A stretch of DNA of 64,000 bases from Arthrobacter sp. PGP41. GTDB lineage: Bacteria; Actinomycetota; Actinomycetes; Actinomycetales; Micrococcaceae. The DNA lies in the NCBI RefSeq assembly GCF_002953935.1, contig NZ_CP026514.1:496001-560000 (forward strand), read 5' to 3'. Numbering within the stretch: position 1 is the first letter of the stretch; each line of letters starts with the position of its first letter. Both the position numbers and the translations under genes were made by a program. This document shows positions 1 through 6,937 of this stretch, in pieces. Below the pieces are notes generated by a model. That model made no database searches and was not told the origin of the DNA. It saw only the letters and a program-made list of their open reading frames with translations.

Positions 1-627
1 ATCCACCACGTCGCGGAGCAGCGACCAGGCCCGCGGCAGGATCAGCAGGGCGATCACCACGGACGCGATGGTGTCCGCGGCCTGGAAGCCGGTCACCATG
101 ATCACCACGGCGGCAGCTATGACGGCGAAGGAACCCAGCAGGTCACCCAGCACTTCCAGGTAGGCGCCGCGCACGTTGAGGCTCTCCTGGTGGGCGCCGC
201 GCAGGATCAGGAGCGACACCACGTTCGCTGCCGCGCCAAGGACGGCGGCGAACAGCATGATGTTGGTCTGCACTTCCGGCGCCGCACCGATCCGGCGCAC
301 CGCTTCGGTGAAGATGACCACGGAGATCACCACCAGGATCAATGCGTTGGCCAGCGCGGCAAGCACCTCTGCGCGCTGGTAGCCATAGGTTCTCTGGTCG
401 CTGGCAGGCCGTCCCGCTATCCACGCGGCCAGCAGGGCAATGGTCACCCCCGCGGCGTCGGAGAGCATATGGCCTGCATCTGCCAGCAGGGACAACGATC
501 CGGAAAGGACGGCGCCCACCACCTGGACCAGGACCACGGTAAGCGTGATCACCAGGACGGCCACCAGCCGTTTCCGGTGCCGGCCGGTCGCGGTGATTCC
601 GTGGGTATGGCTGTGGTCGTGTCCCAT
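1..627 (-). CDS. Cation diffusion facilitator (CDF) metal exporter, C-terminus cut by window edge
   Basis: Reading leftwards from an ATG at 627, the frame stays open for 209 codons to base 1, so the C-terminus is outside the window. The protein opens with a His-rich MGHDHSHTHG segment. A membrane helix follows, then the CDF signature SLLADAGHMLSDAAG, whose Asp and His residues form the transport metal site in this family. Members export Zn, Co, Cd or similar ions in exchange for protons. The gene begins 10 bp after the stop of the zincin gene and is probably the last or a late gene of a three-gene minus operon. The exact metal cannot be told from the sequence. Confidence 0.88.
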   Translation of the reverse strand, partial: MGHDHSHTHGITATGRHRKRLVAVLVITLTVVLVQVVGAVLSGSLSLLADAGHMLSDAAGVTIALLAAWIAGRPASDQRTYGYQRAEVLAALANALILVVISVVIFTEAVRRIGAAPEVQTNIMLFAAVLGAAANVVSLLILRGAHQESLNVRGAYLEVLGDLLGSFAVIAAAVVIMVTGFQAADTIASVVIALLILPRAWSLLRDVVD

Positions 628-637
628 GCCTACAAGG

Positions 638-1066
638 CTAGCCCCAGCCGAGCTCGTGCAGCCTGTGGTCATCTATCCCGAAGTGGTGGGCGATTTCGTG
701 CACCACTGTCACCGCAACTTCGTGGATGACGTCCTCACGTGAGGAGCAGATTTCCAGGATGGGTTCGCGGTAGATGGTGATCCTGTCCGGCAGCGAGCCG
801 GCGTCCCACCAGGAATCACGTTCAGTCAGGGGCACGCCCTCGTAAAGCCCCAGCAGGACCGTATCCGGGTCCTCTCCGGGTTTTGGCACGTAGTCGTCCT
901 CGATGAAGACCGCCACGTTGTCCATGGCACCGGCCAGTTTTTCCGGGATGCTGTCCAGGGCGTCCTGGACGGCGGCCTCGAACTCGTCCTCGGGCATGGT
1001 GAAGCGAAGGGGCTCGCTGGGGCCTTCAGGAACGGTCGGCAGTCCCGGCGGCAGGCTGGCTGGCAT
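638..1066 (-). CDS. Metallopeptidase family protein (minimal zincin, MCP1-type)
   Basis: This 142-residue protein carries the zinc-peptidase motif HEIAHHFGIDD near its C-terminus: His123, Glu124 and His127 form HEXXH, with Asp132 as the likely third ligand. It matches the short actinobacterial/proteobacterial zincin family often annotated as metallopeptidase family protein (DUF1025-type). There is no signal peptide or membrane segment, so it should be cytoplasmic. The start at 1066 lies 9 bp after the DMT transporter gene and the stop is 10 bp from the CDF gene, indicating co-transcription. The substrate is unknown. Confidence 0.85.
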   Translation of the reverse strand: MPASLPPGLPTVPEGPSEPLRFTMPEDEFEAAVQDALDSIPEKLAGAMDNVAVFIEDDYVPKPGEDPDTVLLGLYEGVPLTERDSWWDAGSLPDRITIYREPILEICSSREDVIHEVAVTVVHEIAHHFGIDDHRLHELGWG

Positions 1067-1075
1067 ACCTGGATT

Positions 1076-2059
1076 CTAGCGGGAAGCGGACGGCCCGGCC
1101 CCGCGCGCAGCCTTGCTCCTGCGCCGGGTCAGCCCCACGCCAACCAGGCACACCAGTCCGCCAGCCAGGCCCAAGGCGCCGGGAATTTCACCGAGCAGCA
1201 GCCAGGAGATCAGGATGGTGGTTCCGGGCACCAGGTACGTGGTGGCGGCCAGCTTCCCCGCATCCACCAGTGAGAGCGCGTAGGCCCAGGTGGTGAAGGC
1301 GATCGCTGTTGGAAAGACGCCAAGGTAGGCGAGGCCCCAGGTTGCCTGCGGCGGCGCGGCCTGGACCTCGGCCATGAGCTGGCCGGCAAAGGGCAGGCAG
1401 CACGCCGCGCCCACAAGTATCCCGAACCACGTGGCCTGCGCGGCGGGAAACTTCCGCAGCACCGGCTTCTGGATGATGACGCTGACTGCGGCGAGCACGG
1501 CGGCAAGGAGGCATAGCAGCACCCCTGCCACGTCCGCCGTCGTGCGTTCCCCTGGCGTGGAAGCCTGGCCGGACCCGAAGGCGATCAACGCCACCCCGGC
1601 GAAGGCAACCAGGCTCCCGATGATCAGCCACCGCGGAAAGCCCTCCTTGAGGAAGACGCCGGCCATGATGGCCACAAGGATGGGGTTGACATTGATCAGC
1701 AAGGCACTGGTGCCGGCGTCAAGCACGTGCTCTGCGGCGTTCAGCGCCACGTTGTACCCGCCGAACCACATCACTCCGTAGGCGAGGATGGGCCACCATT
1801 CCCGTCCCCGCGGCAGCAGCCTGCTCTTCAGCAGTTGGGGGAGGACCAGCAGGGCCAGGACGACGGCGGCAATCGCCAACCGGCCGAGCGTCAGGGGGCC
1901 GGGGGAAAAGTGCGGGCCTATCGCCCGGATACCCACAAAGGCCGATGCCCAAAGGACCACGGTCACCACCATGGCGGCCACTCCGAGCGCCTTCACCCGG
2001 GTGGCGGCTGCTTGGGGAGGTGCGGAGGCGGTCCGGCTGGCGGGGCTGGTTGAAGGCAT
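1076..2059 (-). CDS. DMT superfamily (EamA) transporter
   Basis: The 327-residue product has about ten hydrophobic helices arranged as two EamA repeats (roughly residues 30-160 and 175-310). The second half contains the typical TTYLVPGTTILISWLLLGE segment followed by GLVCLVGVGL. This is the architecture of the drug/metabolite exporter superfamily (RhaT/YdcZ/EamA), which exports metabolites such as amino acids. The substrate cannot be predicted. It is the first gene of the minus-strand group ending with the CDF exporter and is divergent from the DsbA-like gene. Confidence 0.88.
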   Translation of the reverse strand: MPSTSPASRTASAPPQAAATRVKALGVAAMVVTVVLWASAFVGIRAIGPHFSPGPLTLGRLAIAAVVLALLVLPQLLKSRLLPRGREWWPILAYGVMWFGGYNVALNAAEHVLDAGTSALLINVNPILVAIMAGVFLKEGFPRWLIIGSLVAFAGVALIAFGSGQASTPGERTTADVAGVLLCLLAAVLAAVSVIIQKPVLRKFPAAQATWFGILVGAACCLPFAGQLMAEVQAAPPQATWGLAYLGVFPTAIAFTTWAYALSLVDAGKLAATTYLVPGTTILISWLLLGEIPGALGLAGGLVCLVGVGLTRRRSKAARGAGPSASR

Positions 2060-2185
2060 GAAGCAAATCTAGCTGCGGGCCGGCGGCGCTGGCTGGCGGA
2101 AATCAGCCATGTCTGGTCAAGTTCCTGCCAAAAGGCGTGCCTCCGTGCAGCCGCGGGAACAGGCTCCTCGGCTAGGATGCGGTTT

Positions 2186-2869
2186 ATGGTCTCAAGCCCG
2201 GCTGCACCCCGCGATTCTGCACGCCTTACAAGGAAAGTCATCTGGATCATCCTCGCGCTGGTCGTGGCGGGTTGTGTTGCCTGGTACGCGGTGCTGACGC
2301 TGGGGAAGTCACCGGATCCTGCCTCCCAGTCAGGTGGCGCCGAGCAGCTTGTCCGGACAGACAGCCACCGGTTGACCAGCCCGGCGGTGGAGAAGGCGCA
2401 GCTGGTGGAGTTCCTTGACTTCGAATGCCCGTCCTGTGGCTCCATTCATCCGGTGGTGGAGGAATTCAAGGCGGAGTTCGGCGACAGGATCACGTTCGTC
2501 CACCGGCACTTCCCCTTGTCGGCCCACCCGAACTCGGGGCAGGCGGCCCTGGCTGCCGAGGCCGCGGGCCAGCAGGGGCAGTACCAGCAGATGGCGGACA
2601 GGCTGTTCGAAACCCAGTCCCAGTGGGCCGGGAACCAGGCATCCCAGGCCCCGCTGTTCCGCACCTTTGCCGAGCAGTTGGGGCTGGACCTTTCCCGCTT
2701 CGATGCCGCCGTCGCCGATCCCAGGACGGAGGAGCGCATCCTTGCCGACGTTGCGGACGGCAAGGCGCTGGGCGTGACTGGAACGCCCACCTTTTTCCTG
2801 GACGGCGAAAAGCTCACGCTCACTAGCAAGGCCGATTTCCGGCAGAAGCTCGCGGACGCCGCCAAGTAG
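2186..2869 (+). CDS. Membrane-anchored DsbA-like thioredoxin-fold protein
   Basis: The protein (227 residues) has one N-terminal transmembrane helix (about residues 17-38) and an extracytoplasmic thioredoxin domain. The redox motif CPSC is at about residues 81-84 within FLDFECPSCGS, and the cis-proline loop GVTGTPTFF lies near the C-terminus. This is the DSBA-like family related to BdbD and the mycobacterial/corynebacterial oxidoreductases, which make or shuffle disulfides in exported proteins. I chose the ATG at 2186 because an AGGA lies eight bases upstream; an in-frame ATG at 2177 is possible. The gene stands alone between divergent and convergent neighbours. Confidence 0.86.
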   Translation: MVSSPAAPRDSARLTRKVIWIILALVVAGCVAWYAVLTLGKSPDPASQSGGAEQLVRTDSHRLTSPAVEKAQLVEFLDFECPSCGSIHPVVEEFKAEFGDRITFVHRHFPLSAHPNSGQAALAAEAAGQQGQYQQMADRLFETQSQWAGNQASQAPLFRTFAEQLGLDLSRFDAAVADPRTEERILADVADGKALGVTGTPTFFLDGEKLTLTSKADFRQKLADAAK

Positions 2870-2888
2870 GACCGGGTTTCAGCCGGGG

Positions 2889-3935
2889 CTACCGGGCGTC
2901 CGCCCATTCCAGCAGGCGTTCCACCGGCCAGGTGGTGATGATGCGGTCAGCGGGGACCCCGTTCCGTTCGGCACGCTCCGCCCCGTACTGCAGGAAATCC
3001 AGCTGGCCCGGTGCATGGGCGTCGCTGTCGATCGAGAACAAGCAGCCGGCATCGAGCGCCAGCTGGATCAGCGCGTCCGGCGGATCCTGCCGTTCCGGGC
3101 GGGAGTTGATCTCCACTGCCACGTTGTGTTCGGCGCAGGCGGCGAACACCTCCTTGGCATCGAAATCCGACGGCGGGCGCGTACCCCGGGATCCCTCCAC
3201 GAGGCGTCCGGTGCAGTGGCCAAGGACATTTGTGTGCGCGTCCTGGATGCCGCCGAGCATCCGCCGGGTCATGGTCCTGCCGTCCGAGCGGAGCTTTGAA
3301 TGGACACTGGCCACCACAATGTCCAGGCGGTCCAGCAGTTCCGGTTCCTGGTCCAGGTCCCCGGACTCCAGGATGTCCACCTCGATGCCGGCCAGCAGCC
3401 GCACAGGGTTGGCAGCCCGGGCAGCTTCGATCGCGGGGTGGGTGCCGTCGTTGATCGCGTCCACCACATCCAGTTGCTGCAGGAGGCGTTCCGCCGAGAG
3501 CCCGTTCGCGATGGTGAGGTTGGGGGAGTGGTCCGTCAGTGCAAGGTATTCCCTGCCCAGCACCCCGGCGGCCGCCACCATCAGCTCGATGGGGGAGCCG
3601 CCGTCGGACCATTCACTGTGGCTGTGCAGGTCGCCCCTCAGGACCTCCCGGATGGTAGCCCCGCCGGAAGCCAGCGGCTGGACGCCCTTCTCGCGGAGGT
3701 CGGCGAGGTAATCCGGGACCTCTCCCTCCACTGCCTGCCGGATCACCTGGTACGTCCGGTCGCCGATGCCCTTCATTGACTTCAGCCGGCCGTTCCGTGC
3801 ACGGGCAGCCAATTCCTCCGGCGGCAGCGGGCTGATGGCAGCCGCCGCCTTGCGGAACGCCTGGACCTTGAAGGTGGCAGCGCGTCCGCGCTCCAGCCAG
3901 AAGGCGATCTCATTGAGCGCTGCTACGGCATCCAT
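2889..3935 (-). CDS. PHP-domain protein with N-terminal helix-hairpin-helix (PolX-like C-terminal half)
   Basis: The 348-residue protein begins with a PolX-type helical/HhH region (LKSMKGIGDRTYQVI, about residues 51-65). A PHP phosphoesterase domain follows, starting at GDLHSHSEWSDG (DLHSH at 102-106) and including HCTGR and SIDSDAH metal-ligand motifs near the end. It lacks the polymerase palm, so it resembles a detached exonuclease/phosphatase half of family X polymerase (COG1387). Such proteins are often annotated as PHP domain-containing or histidinol-phosphatase-like. The natural substrate is not known; the HhH suggests DNA contact. Confidence 0.82.
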   Translation of the reverse strand: MDAVAALNEIAFWLERGRAATFKVQAFRKAAAAISPLPPEELAARARNGRLKSMKGIGDRTYQVIRQAVEGEVPDYLADLREKGVQPLASGGATIREVLRGDLHSHSEWSDGGSPIELMVAAAGVLGREYLALTDHSPNLTIANGLSAERLLQQLDVVDAINDGTHPAIEAARAANPVRLLAGIEVDILESGDLDQEPELLDRLDIVVASVHSKLRSDGRTMTRRMLGGIQDAHTNVLGHCTGRLVEGSRGTRPPSDFDAKEVFAACAEHNVAVEINSRPERQDPPDALIQLALDAGCLFSIDSDAHAPGQLDFLQYGAERAERNGVPADRIITTWPVERLLEWADAR

Positions 3936-3986
3936 CCGTCCATCTTGACCCGTCCAGCCTGCCCTGTGGCGGTGTTTTGGCCGATT

Positions 3987-4015
3987 TTGGATAATTCCTG
4001 CCTAGGCCCTATAGT
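3987..4015 (+). promoter_or_regulatory. Probable sigma-70-type promoter of the tRNA cluster
   Basis: A TTGGAT hexamer at 3987-3992 is followed after exactly 17 bases by TATAGT at 4010-4015, about 85 bases before the first tRNA. The spacing is ideal, and no gene lies between the promoter and the tRNAs. Confidence 0.6.
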
Positions 4016-4099
4016 TTTAGAGTCCAGTTCGGAGAAACGCAAAGGACAAAGACGGAAAGCATCGCTTGACGCCTTTTATTTTGTTCCGAACGGGTTCTG

Positions 4100-4172
4100 G
4101 CCCCCATCGTCTAGCGGCCTAGGACACCGCCCTTTCACGGCGGCGGCACGGGTTCGAATCCCGTTGGGGGTA
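4100..4172 (+). tRNA. tRNA-Glu (anticodon TTC)
   Basis: This is a 73-nt cloverleaf with acceptor stem GCCCCCA/TGGGGGT (a G-U pair closes it), the anticodon loop CTTTCAC reading TTC, and the T-arm GGTTCGAATCC. The discriminator base is A; CCA is not encoded. It is the first of three tRNAs transcribed together. Confidence 0.95.
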
Positions 4173-4263
4173 CGCAAGGAACTGGTCAGGCAGGCAGAAA
4201 ATGTCTGGTAGGCTGGAAGCCTTGAAAAAAGCGGTAGAGATACCGCGAAAGCAAGAAACGCAA

Positions 4264-4337
4264 GGCCCTGTAGCGCAGTTGGTTAGCGCGCCGCCCTGTC
4301 ACGGCGGAGGTCGCGGGTTCAAGTCCCGTCAGGGTCG
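4264..4337 (+). tRNA. tRNA-Asp (anticodon GTC)
   Basis: This is a 74-nt cloverleaf with acceptor stem GGCCCTG/CAGGGTC, anticodon loop CTGTCAC reading GTC, T-loop GGTTCAAGTCC and discriminator G, as expected for Asp. It lies 91 bases after tRNA-Glu. Confidence 0.95.
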
Positions 4338-4385
4338 CTCTGATTGTTGGAAGCAATTCCGGCTCTCATGGTGACTAGTCACCTA

Positions 4386-4461
4386 GGCTCTGTAGCTCAG
4401 TTGGTAGAGCGTTCGACTGAAAATCGAAAGGTCACCGGATCGACGCCGGTCGGAGCCACCA
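4386..4461 (+). tRNA. tRNA-Phe (anticodon GAA), CCA encoded
   Basis: The cloverleaf has acceptor stem GGCTCTG/CGGAGCC, anticodon loop CTGAAAA reading GAA, discriminator A and an encoded CCA at 4459-4461. It is the last tRNA of the cluster. Confidence 0.95.
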
Positions 4462-4466
4462 CTGGG

Positions 4467-4497
4467 AAGCATCAGTTCTTCGGAACTGGTGCTTTTC
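4467..4497 (+). terminator. Rho-independent terminator of the tRNA cluster
   Basis: The hairpin arms AAGCATCAGTTC and GAACTGGTGCTT flank a TTCG tetraloop and are followed by a short T-rich run. It lies five bases after the tRNA-Phe CCA end, so it ends the tRNA transcript before the Gls24 operon. Confidence 0.85.
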
Positions 4498-4648
4498 TGC
4501 TTAACGGCTGCCCCTTTACGCTTGCCCCGCTGTTCCAGCCTTGACCTGACGTGCCCCGCCTGTCCGCGGACCTCCCCGCGGCTCCTGCCTTCTGCCGTAA
4601 CCCTCGGCCAAGGGATAGGGTTGGGAGCAACAGAAGGGGGAGTGCCTG

Positions 4649-5104
4649 ATGGAATACCAGAACCCACAACCCGAGGCGGCCATCCAGGCCCGCGCCGTGC
4701 CGGTCCCGGCTTCCGCGCTGGGCCGCACCGTGATCTCCGAAACAGCAGTGGCCAAGGTGGCGGGGATCGCCGCCCGCGCTGTCCCCGGGGTCTATTCCCT
4801 GGGGTCCGGACCATCACGCGCACTGGGCGCCATCCGGGACGCCGTCGGCAGTTCGGACCATGCTGCCGGAGTGCATGCGGAAGTCGGCGAAACCCAGGTG
4901 GCCGTGGACATCAGCCTGGTGGCAAGCTACGGGACCCCCCTCCACTCCCTCGCAGACCAGGTCCGGGCCGCCGTCTACCGTGCGGTGGAGGAACTGGTGG
5001 GACTCCAGGTCATCGAGGTCAACGTGGAGGTCACTGACGTCTACGTGCCGCCTCCCGTAAAGGCAACAACGCCCGGCCCCACCGAAAGGGAGGCACTGCT
5101 GTGA
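4649..5104 (+). CDS. Asp23/Gls24 family envelope stress protein
   Basis: The 151-residue protein has the Gls24 core: GRTVISETAVAKVAGIAARAVPGVYSL, then VAVDISLVASYGTPLHSLADQVRAAVYRAVEELVGL, ending with VIEVNVEVTDVYV. Family members are cytosolic but tether to membrane partners such as AmaP and respond to alkaline or envelope stress. A GGGGGAG ribosome site sits six bases before the ATG. The stop codon overlaps the GTG of the next gene. It is the first of five genes on the plus strand that share this theme. Confidence 0.9.
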   Translation: MEYQNPQPEAAIQARAVPVPASALGRTVISETAVAKVAGIAARAVPGVYSLGSGPSRALGAIRDAVGSSDHAAGVHAEVGETQVAVDISLVASYGTPLHSLADQVRAAVYRAVEELVGLQVIEVNVEVTDVYVPPPVKATTPGPTEREALL

Positions 5105-5292
5105 ACCTCACCGTAGCCGGTATGGCCATGGGCGCGTTCGTCGCCTTTATGTCCCTGCAGTTCGGCCTGTGGGGCTTCCTTATATCCCTGCTCTTCATGG
5201 CGGTCGGGGCGTTGCTGGGCCGTGCCGCGGAGGGCAAACTGGACCTGCGCGGCGTGCTGGATGCCATCATCGGCCGGCGCTCATCCTCATGA
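5101..5292 (+). CDS. Small two-helix membrane protein (DUF2273-type)
   Basis: This 63-residue protein consists mainly of two hydrophobic helices (GMAMGAFVAFMSLQFGLWGF and LISLLFMAVGALLGR) followed by a short charged tail. DUF2273 proteins of this size sit beside Gls24 and AmaP genes in many Gram-positives. The GTG start overlaps the previous stop by four bases, which implies translational coupling. Confidence 0.8.
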   Translation: MNLTVAGMAMGAFVAFMSLQFGLWGFLISLLFMAVGALLGRAAEGKLDLRGVLDAIIGRRSSS

Positions 5293-5669
5293 GTTCGCCT
5301 GCGCCGGCCGTGCGGGCGCAGGTGCTCAACGGCCATAACCGGATCAGTACGCAGGCGCTGACGAGCCTCGCGAAGGCGGCCGCCGCCCAGGCACTGGGCG
5401 TCGACGCCCAGGACGTCAGGGCGGACTGGACTGACGACGACGGCCTGCTGGCACTGTCCCTCGTCGCGCCGATCAGCGCACCGCCACTGCGGGCGGCAGC
5501 CCTCGACCCCAACCGGCTGGAGGCTTTCGGAGGCTCCATCTGGGACCGCGGCGTCAGCGCCAAAGCCCACATCCTTACTACCGTGGCAGAGCTAAGCGGA
5601 GCACAGCTGAGCCGGGTGGATATCAGGATCAGCGGCGTCAGGATCAGCCATGCGGGGAGGGTCCAGTGA
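5289..5669 (+). CDS. Gls24-cluster protein of unknown function
   Basis: The gene starts with an ATG whose last two bases open the TGA of the DUF2273 gene, giving a 126-residue product. It has no membrane helix. The C-terminal half (VSAKAHILTTVAELSGAQLS followed by RVDIRISGVRI) has the alternating beta pattern seen at the end of Gls24 domains, so it may be a diverged Gls24 paralogue. That relation is inferred from the pattern and the neighbours. Its stop overlaps the next GTG. Confidence 0.75.
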   Translation: MSSPAPAVRAQVLNGHNRISTQALTSLAKAAAAQALGVDAQDVRADWTDDDGLLALSLVAPISAPPLRAAALDPNRLEAFGGSIWDRGVSAKAHILTTVAELSGAQLSRVDIRISGVRISHAGRVQ

Positions 5670-6325
5670 GCCGCACCCGGCGGCAGGGCAGCAGCGCGGA
5701 AGCTTCGAGCCCGCAGGCCCGCGTCCGCAGGGCGGATGGGCCTGACATGGACCGCATTTTGCGGCGGGAAACCCATTCATCACGGGCAGTAATGTCGACT
5801 GTCGCCGCCGTCGTCGTCATGGTGCTTGCCGCGTACGGCCTCCTGGAAGCGGCCGTGCACGCCATCGGCGAACCTCCGTGGCTCATCGATCCCCAAGCGG
5901 CGGCACAGCGCATCGTGGCCCTGCCCGCAGGGATTTCCCCGCTGCTGCTGGGCGCGATCGGTGCCGTGCTGGCGATGGTTGGCCTGCTTTTCTTCCTCAA
6001 CGGTGTACTGCCCGGACGGCGCGCCCGGCACCTTCTTACGCCCGGCGGACGCGGCGGGGCCGGGCCGGCTGTGGTGGTGGATGATGAGGTCATCGCATCC
6101 TCGCTTGCCAGGCGTGCCCGGCTGGCCGCCAACGTCACGCCCGAACAGGTGATGGTGGTGGTCTCCCAGCGGCAGGTGGTGGTGAATGTCCGGCCAACGT
6201 CCGGCGTGCCCGTCCGGGAGGAAAACGTGCTCGCCGCTGTCCAGGACGAGCTCAACGAGATGGGGCTCGAGCCCGCACCCGGGGTCCGCATCAACGTGGC
6301 GCCCTCCGGGGTGATCGGGGCATGA
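5666..6325 (+). CDS. DUF6286-like membrane protein of the Gls24 cluster
   Basis: The 219-residue product begins at a GTG preceded by GGGAGGG. It has a basic N-terminus, a helix at about residues 38-60 (VMSTVAAVVVMVLAAYGLLEA) and another at about 90-112 (LLLGAIGAVLAMVGLLFFL). A soluble C-terminal domain follows (QVMVVVSQRQVVVNVRPTSG, then an amphipathic helix and INVAPSG). The two-helix plus domain layout parallels AmaP downstream. This matches the actinobacterial DUF6286 family; its function is unknown, but its position says envelope stress. Confidence 0.75.
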   Translation: MSRTRRQGSSAEASSPQARVRRADGPDMDRILRRETHSSRAVMSTVAAVVVMVLAAYGLLEAAVHAIGEPPWLIDPQAAAQRIVALPAGISPLLLGAIGAVLAMVGLLFFLNGVLPGRRARHLLTPGGRGGAGPAVVVDDEVIASSLARRARLAANVTPEQVMVVVSQRQVVVNVRPTSGVPVREENVLAAVQDELNEMGLEPAPGVRINVAPSGVIGA

Positions 6326-6933
6326 ACAGCACGCCGCGCCTCCTCAACCGGGTCCTGCTCGCTGTCCTGGGCCTCAAGCTGCTGGCAATAGGAGTGCTGT
6401 TGATGCTGCTGGCAGCGGTGCCGGCGGTCAGGCCGTGGTGGCATTCCTGGTCCGCGGGCCTTTGGGACGCAGCCAACAGCGCCTTCAACGCCACCCGGTT
6501 CCCTGGCCGTTCGGAGAGCTGGCTATGGATTGTGGTGGCCTTGGCCCTGTTGCTGCTGATCGGCCTCATGGTCGCCTGGATCGCGCAGCAGGGCAAGGGC
6601 CGCTCCAACCTGCTGGCAGCCGAGTACGATCCCGGCGACGTTCCCGGGGACGTCCGGATCAGCGGGGGAGTGGCGGAGCAAGCCCTAAAGCAGGCCCTCG
6701 CCGGCCGGCCGGACCTGGCCGGTGCCACTGTGGTCACCTATGACGTCAAGGGGTCCCCGGCCTTGAAGGTGCGGCTCCTGCCCCGGCAGGGCGTGGCGCC
6801 GCACCTGCTCGCCGCCGAGGTGGCCGAGCTGCTCGATTCCCTTGACGCTGTAGTGGGCAGGAAGATTCCTGTACTCATCCACATCGGCGCCGGGGCGCGG
6901 ACGCGCTTCGGCAGGGCCGAGCGCGTCCGCTGA
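6322..6933 (+). CDS. amaP: Alkaline shock membrane anchor protein AmaP-like
   Basis: The 203-residue protein has two membrane helices (about residues 9-32 and 72-92) and a conserved cytosolic domain with SGGVAEQALKQALAGRPDL and AAEVAELLDSLDAVVGRK. AmaP anchors Asp23/Gls24 to the membrane in firmicutes, and this arrangement fits that role. The ATG overlaps the previous stop (ATGA). It ends the five-gene operon and converges on the GH13 gene with a 4-bp gap. Confidence 0.8.
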   Translation: MNSTPRLLNRVLLAVLGLKLLAIGVLLMLLAAVPAVRPWWHSWSAGLWDAANSAFNATRFPGRSESWLWIVVALALLLLIGLMVAWIAQQGKGRSNLLAAEYDPGDVPGDVRISGGVAEQALKQALAGRPDLAGATVVTYDVKGSPALKVRLLPRQGVAPHLLAAEVAELLDSLDAVVGRKIPVLIHIGAGARTRFGRAERVR

Positions 6934-6937
6934 ACGC

